NCBI RefSeq assembly: GCF_949987535.1
Contig: NC_080077.1
Location: 38,210,561-38,274,560, forward strand
From: Balaenoptera acutorostrata
Taxonomy: Eukaryota > Chordata > Mammalia > Artiodactyla > Balaenopteridae
Length of the DNA stretch: 64,000 nucleotides
Direction: 5' to 3'
Shown here: piece by piece, positions 57,885-64,000 of the stretch
How the letters are laid out: each line of letters begins with the position of its first letter
How positions within the stretch are numbered: position 1 is the first letter of the stretch
Notes under the pieces: generated by a model
Databases searched by the model: none
The model's input: the letters and a program-made list of their open reading frames with translations, nothing else
Told to the model about the DNA's origin: nothing
Position numbers and translations under genes: made by a program

Positions 57885-60145
57885 ACTTTATTCTTTTTGA
57901 TTCAGTGGTAAATGATATTGTTTCCTTAATTTCTCTTTCTGAGCTTTTATTGTTAGTGTATAGAAATGCAACAGTTTTCTGTCTATTAATTCTGTATCCT
58001 ACAACTTTACCAGATTCGTTGATGAGCTGTAATAGTTTTCTGTTAGCATCTTGAGGATTTTCTATGTATAGTATGATGTCATCTGCAAACAGTGACAGTT
58101 TTGCTGCTTCTTTTCCAATATGGATTCCATATGTTTCTTTTTCTTCTCTGATTGCCGGGGCTAGGACTTCCAAAACTACATTGAATAAAAGTGGGGAGAG
58201 TGGACATCCTTGTCCTTTTCCTGATCTTAGAGAAAATGCTTTCAGCTTTTCACCATTGAGTATGACGTTAACTGTGGGTTTGTCATATATGGCCTTTATT
58301 ATGTTGAGGTAGGTTCCCTCTATGCCTACTTTCTGGAGAATTTTTATCATAAATGAATGTTGAATTTTGTCAAAAGCTTTTTCTGCATCTATTGAGATGA
58401 TTGTATGATTTTAATTCTTCAGTTTGTTAATGTAGTGTATCACAGTGATTGATTTGCAGATATTGAAAAATTCTTGCATCACTGGGATAAATCCCACTTG
58501 ATCCTGTTTTATGATCCTTTTAATGTGTTGTTTGATTTGGTTTGCTAGTATTTTGCTGAGGATTTTTGCATCTACGTTCATCAGTGATATTGGTCTGTAA
58601 TTTTCTTTTTTTGTCGTATGTTTGTCTGGTTTTGGTATCAGGGTGATGGTGGCCTCATAGAACGAGTTTGGGAATGTTCCTTCTTCTGCAATTATTTGGA
58701 ATAGCTTCAAAAGGATAGGTGTTAACTCTTCTCTAAATGTTTGATTGAATTTGCCTGTGAAGTCGTCTGGTCCTGGACTTTTGTTTGTTTGTGGTTTTTG
58801 TAAATCACAGATTCAATTTCAGTACTTGTAATTGGTCTGTTCGTGTTATCTTTTTCTTCCTGGTTCGGTCTTGGGAGATTGTAACTTTCTAAAAATTTGT
58901 CCCTTTCTTCTAGGTTGTCCATTTTATTGGCATATAGTTGCTTGTAGTAGTGTCTTATGATCCTTTGTATTTCTGTGGTGTTGGTTGTAACTTCTTTTTC
59001 ATTTCTAATTTTATTGATTTGGCCCTCTCCTTTTTTTCCTTGATGAGTCTGGCTAAAGGTTTATCAATTTTGTTTATCTTTTCAAAGAACCAGCTTTTAG
59101 TTTCATTGATCTTTTCTACTAATTTTTTTTTTTAGTCTCTAATTTATTTCTGCTCTGATCTTTATGATTTCTTTCCTTCTACTAACTTTGGGTTTTGTTG
59201 TCATTCTTTCTCTAGTTGCTTTAGATGTAATGTCAGGTTGTTCAAAATTTTTCCTGTGTCCTGAAGTAAGATTGTATTGCTATAAACTTCTCTCATAGAG
59301 CTGCTTTTGCTGCATCCCATAAGTTTTGGATCATTGCATTTTCAATTTAGTTTGTCTCGAGCTATATTTGACTTCCTCTTTGCCTTCTTCAGTGATCCAT
59401 TGGTTATTTAGTAGCATTTTGTTTAGCCTCCACATGTTTGTGTTTTTTTAGGTTTTTTTCTTGTAGTTGATTTCCAGCCTCATAGCATTGTGGTTGAAAA
59501 GATGCTTGATACAATTTCAGTTTTCTTAAATTTACTGAGGCTTGCTTTGTGGCCCAGCATGTGATCTGTCCTGGAGAATGTTCCCTGTGCATTTGAAAAG
59601 AATGTGTATTCTGCTGCTTTCGGATGGAATGCTCTATAGACATCAATTAAGTCCACCTGGTCTAATGTATCATTTAAGGACTGTGTTTCCTTATTGATTT
59701 TCTGTATGGAGGATCTGTCCACTGATATAAATGGGGTGTTACTGTGAATCTTTCCTTTTATGTCTGTTAACATTTACCTTATATATTGAGGTGCTCCTAT
59801 GTTAGGTGCATATGTGTTTACAATTGTTCTATCTTTTTCTTGGATTGATCCCTTGATCATTATGTAGTGTCCTTCTTTGTCTTTTGTAACAGTCTGTTTT
59901 AAAGTCTGTTTTTTTGATATGAGTATTACTACTTCAGCTTTCTTTTGATTTTCATTTGAATGGAATACACATTTCCATCCCCTCACTTTCAGTCTGTATG
60001 TGTCCCTAGATCTGAAGTGAGTCTCTTGTAGACAGCATATATGGGTCTTGTTTTTGTTTCCATTTAACCAGCCTGTGTCTTTGGTTGGAACATTTAACCC
60101 ATTTACATTTAAGGTGATTATCAATATGTATGTTCTTATTGCCAT
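57885..60145 (-). pseudogene. Outer L1 ORF2, N-terminal part
   Basis: Carries the endonuclease (59774-60145: LNVNGLNVPTK, CLQETHFRSRDTYRLK, YAPNIGAPQYIR), the linker in scattered frames (58722-59773), and the reverse transcriptase (58411-58710: [19 protein letters not shown]; 57883-58350: [11 protein letters not shown] and FADD). The inner L1 interrupts it shortly after the catalytic core, and the rest lies at 50768-52230. Frameshifts and stops are more frequent than in the inner copy, as expected for the older element. Confidence 0.93.
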
Positions 60146-60417
60146 TTTGTTAACTGTTTAGAATTTGTTTTTGTAGGTCTTTTTTTCCTTTCCTCTTTTG
60201 TTCTCTTGTGATTTAATTACTTTAGGGTCGTGTTTGGATTCCTTTCTTATTTGTGTGTATATCTATTATAGATTTTTGGTTTGCAGTTACCATGACCTTT
60301 ACCAGTCTATATATATATGTGATTGTTTTAAGTTGATGATCTCTTAATTTCAAATGCACTTCAAATATCCTGCATTTGTACTCTCCTCCTCTCATGATTA
60401 TTGCTTTAGATATCATA

Positions 60418-61440
60418 TTAGTGTGTGGATGATTTCCTACTTTTATGTGTGCCTTTCTGGTGAGCTTTCCCATTCATATGTTTTTTGGTTTCTAGTTGTG
60501 GCCTTCTCTTTTCCACATAGAGAAGTGCCTTTAGCATTTGTTGTAGAGCTGGTTTGGTGGTGCTGAATTCTTTTAGCTTTTGCTTGTCTGCAAAGCTTTC
60601 AATTTCTCTGTCGAATCTGAATGACAGCCTTGCTAGGTAGAGTATTCTAGGTTGCAGGTTTTTCCCTTTCATCACTTTAACTATATGGTGCCACTCCCTT
60701 CTGGCCTGCAGAGTTTCTGTTGAAAAATCAGCTGATAACCTTATGGGGATTCCCTTGTATGTTATTTGCTGTTTTCCCCTCATTGTTTTTAATGTTTTCT
60801 CTTTATCTTTAATTATTGTCAATTTGATTACTGTGTGTCTCTGTGTGTTCCAACTTGGGTTGATCCTCTGTGGTACTCTCTGTGCTTCCTGGACTTGTGT
60901 GACTGCTTCCTTTCCCATGTTAAGGATGTTGTCAGGTATTATCTCTTCAAATATCTTCTCAGGCCCTTCCTCTCTCTCTGCTCCCTCTGGGACTGCTATA
61001 ATGTGAATGGTGTTGTGTTTAAGTTTTTCCCAGAGGTCTCTTAAACTGTTCTCATTTCTTTTTCTTCTTTTTTCTTTATACTGTTCTGTGGCAGTGATTT
61101 CCACAACTCTGTCTTCCAGATCACTTAATCATTCTTCTGCCTCACTTATTCTGCTATTGCTTCCTTCTAGTGTATGTTTCATTTCAGTTATTGTATTATT
61201 CAACTATTTTTTGTTGTTCTTTTTTTCTAATTCTTTGTTTAAAAACTTCTTGTAACTTCTTGCTCTATGCATCCATTCTTTTCCTGAGTTCTTGGATCAT
61301 CTTTACGATCATTACTCTGCACTCTTTCTTGGGTAGATTGCCTATCTTCATGTCACTTAATTGTTCTTCTGGGGTTTTTTTTATTCCTTCGTCTGGGACA
61401 TATTCCTCTGCTGTCTCATTTTATCTAAACTTCTATTTGT
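60418..61440 (-). pseudogene. Outer L1 ORF1, broken
   Basis: A clean 228-codon frame (60418-61104) keeps the RNA-recognition and C-terminal domains (IHIIAVPEGAEREEG, GKQQITYKGIPIRL, QARREWHHIVKVMK). The coiled-coil and N-terminal part (about 61105-61440) is recognisable only as DNA homology to the inner ORF1 and is broken by frameshifts and A-run changes. The C-terminus continues past the point where the inner ORF1 stops (ALLYVEKRRPQLETKK), which suggests the inner TAA is a mutation. Confidence 0.9.
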
Positions 61441-62520
61441 ATTGTTACGTTTGTGGAAAGTTATGATTCTTGACCTTGGAAAAGTGGCCCTCTGTAGGGG
61501 ATGTCCTGTGTCCCAGCAGTACACTCCCCTCTTGTCACCCAATGGCCAGGGGCCAGCTGGTCCCAGGGTAGGTTCTGACCTGTGTTTGGAGACTCAGTTC
61601 CACAGACTGTGGGACTGTATCTTTCTTGCTTCTGGTGTTTACCTGCTGGTGGGTGAGGCTGATCTAGAGGCTTGTGCAGGCTTCCTGGTGGGAGAGGCCG
61701 GTAACTTCCTGCTGGTGAGTGGAGTTGTGTCTTGGCCCTCTGGGGGGCAGGACCCTGTTAAGGGACTTGTCTAGAGGTGGCTCTGGGCTCAGGAAGTCTT
61801 TAGGCAGCCTGTCAATGGGTGGAGCTGTGTTCCCACCCTGTTGGTTGTTTGGCCTGAGGCATCCCATCACTGGAGCCTGCAGGCTGTTGGCTGGGGCAGG
61901 TCTTGGGTCTAATGTCCCCAGAAAGATGTCTGCCTTCAGATGAGTACTCCTGGATATGTTTGTCATCAGCTTTTATGTCCCAAAAGAGAGCCACAGCCAT
62001 CTCCTGCCTCCCCAGGAGACCCTCCAAGACCAGCAGGTAAGTCTGGCCCAGGCTCCTATGAAGTCACTGCTTTTGGCCTGGGTCCCAGTGAGCACAAGAC
62101 CTTGTGTGCATCCTCCAAGAGTGGAGCCTCTGTTTCCCCCTGTCCTGTGGCACTCCTGTGATCAAGATCTGTTGGCCTTCAAAGTCATATGCTCTGGGGG
62201 CTCCTTCTCCTGATGCCAGACCACAATGCTGGGGAGGCTGACCTGGGGCTCAGCACTCTCACTCACAAAGGAGAACTTCTGTGATATAATTATTCTCCAG
62301 TTTGTGGGTCGCCCCCTGTGGGGTATGGGAGTTGATTACATTGCCAGTGCACCCCTCCTACCGTCTCTTTGTAATTTATTCTTTATCTTTGGATGTAGAA
62401 TAAGTTTTTTGCTAGGTCCCAGTCTTTTTATCAATGTTTTTTCGGCAGTTAGTTGTGATTTTGGTGTTCTTGTGGGAGAATGTAAGCTCAAGGTCTTCTG
62501 TTCCACCATCTTGTCTTCTC
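61441..62520 (-). promoter_or_regulatory. Outer L1 5'UTR, complete
   Basis: About 1.1 kb of GC-richer sequence between ORF1 and the L1 start, ending (minus strand) in GAGAAGACAAGATGGTGGAA. It would contain the internal Pol II promoter of the element. Several open frames on both strands (for example 61361-61774, 62226-62597) reflect low stop density and are not genes. Confidence 0.8.
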
Positions 62521-62529
62521 AATCCACTA

Positions 62530-63182
62530 TGTGTTTTTCTGTCCTACTAAAGGCAAAGTGTACCTCCCCACATTGTGACTTGGGCTTAGCCATGTGACTT
62601 GATTTGGTTAACAGAATGTGGGCTAAAATCTCAGTGAGCCAGTTCCTATGTCTTAAGAGGCATCGTATGTCTTCACTTGCTCCCTTCTGCTTTTCATCTT
62701 TCCATAAGAAGAGCGTCCCCAGAACCTCAGAACTCACACCTATCAAGCAAATCAGAGCCCGACCTGCAGCAAACAGGTAAACTTATCTATACACACAGCA
62801 TAAAGCAGAGGTACCCAGTCAAACACAGTCTACATCAGGGGGTGGCAAACTATGGCCCAGGAGTCAAATCCAGCCTTTTGTTTGTTTTTGTATGACTCAC
62901 AGCAAAGAATGGTTTTTGCATTTGTAAAGAGTTCTTAAGTAAAAAAGAAGTCTGTGACAGAAACCATATATGGATTGCAAAGTCTAACATGTTTACTCTC
63001 TGACATCTAAAAAGAAAAAGTTTGCTGACTCTTGATCTAGATTACCACCATCCAGCCAACCAGCAGAACATGAGTGATCCCCTCTGAGATCAGCAGAGCT
63101 GCCCCTGCCAACTTCCAGTCATGAAAGAAGTAGGTGCTTGTAATTATTTTGCAGCATTATTGTGATGAAAGCTAAGTGATAG
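62530..63182 (+). mobile_element. Old LTR (MaLR/ERVL-like), split by a MITE
   Basis: Text 'gacttgggcttagccatgtg', 'acttgatttggttaacagaa', 'tcttaagaggcatcgtatgt' and 'ccataagaagagcgtcccca' matches a common old LTR. It resumes after the MITE with 'ccagccaaccagcagaacat' and ends in 'ttgcagcattattgtgatga'. No internal viral sequence is present. The exact family is not certain. Confidence 0.6.
62836..63034. mobile_element. hAT-type MITE inserted in the LTR
   Basis: Terminal inverted repeats CAGGGGGTGGCAAAC (62836-62850) and the complement of CAAGAGTCAGCAAAC (63020-63034). Internal text 'tatggcccaggagtcaaatc' and 'gtctgtgacagaaaccatat' is typical of small hAT elements. The 8-base flanks GTCTACAT (62828-62835) and ATCTAGAT (63035-63042) match at six positions, consistent with a decayed hAT duplication. 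Confidence 0.85.
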
Positions 63183-63189
63183 AAATGAA

Positions 63190-63360
63190 AACATGCATGG
63201 TCCCTCCCTTCATGGAGCTTGCTTATTGGTTAACGAGACAGAGCATTATTAAATAATGATAGGAAGAAATACACAAATACCCATTTTGATAAATGTTTTG
63301 AACAGAGATATGTGAGACTGGAGGTTTGAAAATGGAAAGTGGGTGTTTAAAATAGTCCCT
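63190..63360 (+). mobile_element. L2 LINE 3' fragment
   Basis: L2 text: 'ccctcccttcatggagcttg', 'aacgagacagagcattatta', then a purine-rich continuation. Confidence 0.65.
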
Positions 63361-63364
63361 GAGA

Positions 63365-63812
63365 AAATAGAGAAATGATTAGCAATGCATAGTAGGATTG
63401 GTGGTTAGTGCTGAAGGTCCAATAGGTGATCATGAATTTAGAATAATACACATCTGTCCTGTATCCCATTGTTTATCTGTTTTAGGGGGTGGGTAAATGG
63501 TCTAAAACACATTACTGGTTTCATCCAGGATTGGGTTTTACAACTAGGGTGTGATAACAGAGCCCTAAGCTACAGGAACTTAGTGTATTGCCAAGAGTTA
63601 TTAACATGAGAATGGAATCCAAACCCCAAGAAGAAAACTGATGAATTGAGACCTTGTTAAGAGGTCAGTAGCTTAAAGGTACTGAAGAATTTAAACACCA
63701 GGTTGAATAAGTGCAGCTCACAATGAAGCCAAAAAACAAGAGTTTATAGTCAGAACACGTTTTACATTGATGACTGTTGAACACTCATTTCACAGACTTA
63801 CTTAGTCATAAA
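63365..63812. other. Unassigned DNA
   Basis: No gene or repeat recognised. Confidence 0.4.
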
Positions 63813-63814
63813 CA

Positions 63815-63901
63815 TTCCCCTTTCTTTTCCTCCCTTCCTTCTCCTCCCTTCCTTCCTTCTCCTCCCTTCTTTCTTTCTTTTCTCACTTTCCCTTTCTTTC
63901 T
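63815..63901. repeat. Polypyrimidine (CT-rich) tract
   Basis: 87 bases containing only C and T on the plus strand, except one A at 63885. It is composed of CCTT, TTCT and CTCC blocks. It is 70 bases long without interruption (63815-63884). Confidence 0.95.
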
Positions 63902-64000
63902 GAACATTACAGGACAATATTTCTTGGAAGAATTTTTTTGTTTATGTGAAATATGAATTTATGGCTTTCTTTATATTCAACTATGCCTCCCTAAGAGTTT

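Larger units (their letters stand above)
57885..62520 (-). mobile_element. Outer L1, 5' part
   Basis: Resumes with 'ttctttttgattcagtggta', directly continuing the ORF2 sequence interrupted at 52230, and runs through ORF1 and the complete 5'UTR. The right end reads, on the minus strand, GAGAAGACAAGATGGTGGAA, which matches the known start of mammalian L1 transcripts. No convincing target-site duplication could be seen with the 50.39 kb flank. Confidence 0.95.

Noticed and set aside
1..64000. CRISPR arrays, prokaryotic operons, phage or plasmid features
   Set aside because: No regularly spaced direct repeats, ribosome binding sites or dense gene arrays are present; the repeat content is that of a placental mammal.

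Overview
This window looks like ordinary, gene-poor, AT-rich nuclear DNA from a placental mammal, and most likely from a cetacean or a close cetartiodactyl relative. The best pointer is a set of tRNA-derived SINEs with the head motif 'CTTCCCTGGTGGCGCAGTGG', characteristic of the CHR group of whales, dolphins and hippos. Nothing resembling the ruminant-specific BovB or Bov-A2 repeats was recognised. Older mammal-wide repeats (MIR, L2, MER5A, MaLR and ERVL LTRs, Tigger and Charlie transposons) are scattered throughout. I found no intact host protein-coding gene, no RNA gene, no CRISPR array and no prokaryote-like operon. Family names are from memory of the consensus sequences, not from a database search, and repeat ends are usually good to about 5-30 bases.

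Layout. 1-31 kb: mostly unassigned single-copy-looking DNA with small old repeats. It holds SINEs at 3.8, 9.6, 11.5 (inside an L1), 20.0, 23.5 and 27.2 kb, and L1 3' pieces at 11.0, 14.35, 17.6 and 26.5 kb. It also has an MLT1-type LTR at 7.2 kb and MIRs nested inside L2 at 13.4 and 19.5 kb. 31.2-35.2 kb: an ERVL/MLT2-type LTR split by a 3.6 kb minus-strand L1. 35.2-44.4 kb: unassigned DNA with a few old repeats. 44.4-46.6 kb: an old L1 abutting a hAT-Charlie transposase remnant. 49.0-49.7 kb: two young SINEs facing each other, one carrying an apparent 3' transduction. 50.4-62.5 kb: one nearly full-length minus-strand L1 split by a second nearly full-length minus-strand L1. 62.5-64 kb: an LTR fragment split by a hAT-type MITE, an L2 piece and a polypyrimidine tract.

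How the parts work together. All coding-type signal belongs to selfish elements (L1 ORF1 and ORF2, one hAT transposase), and every copy is broken by stops or frameshifts. The nesting gives a relative time order: L2, MIR and DNA transposons first, then MaLR/ERVL LTRs, then L1s, then the younger L1 and the young SINE subfamily. The window may be intergenic or deep intronic; the sequence alone does not decide this. I did not find a previously undescribed biological system. The observations most worth a second look are the SINE with the extra 3' sequence, the L1-in-L1 nest whose two members have different 3'UTRs, the tail-less L1 inside an LTR, and a near-perfect 39-base hairpin.
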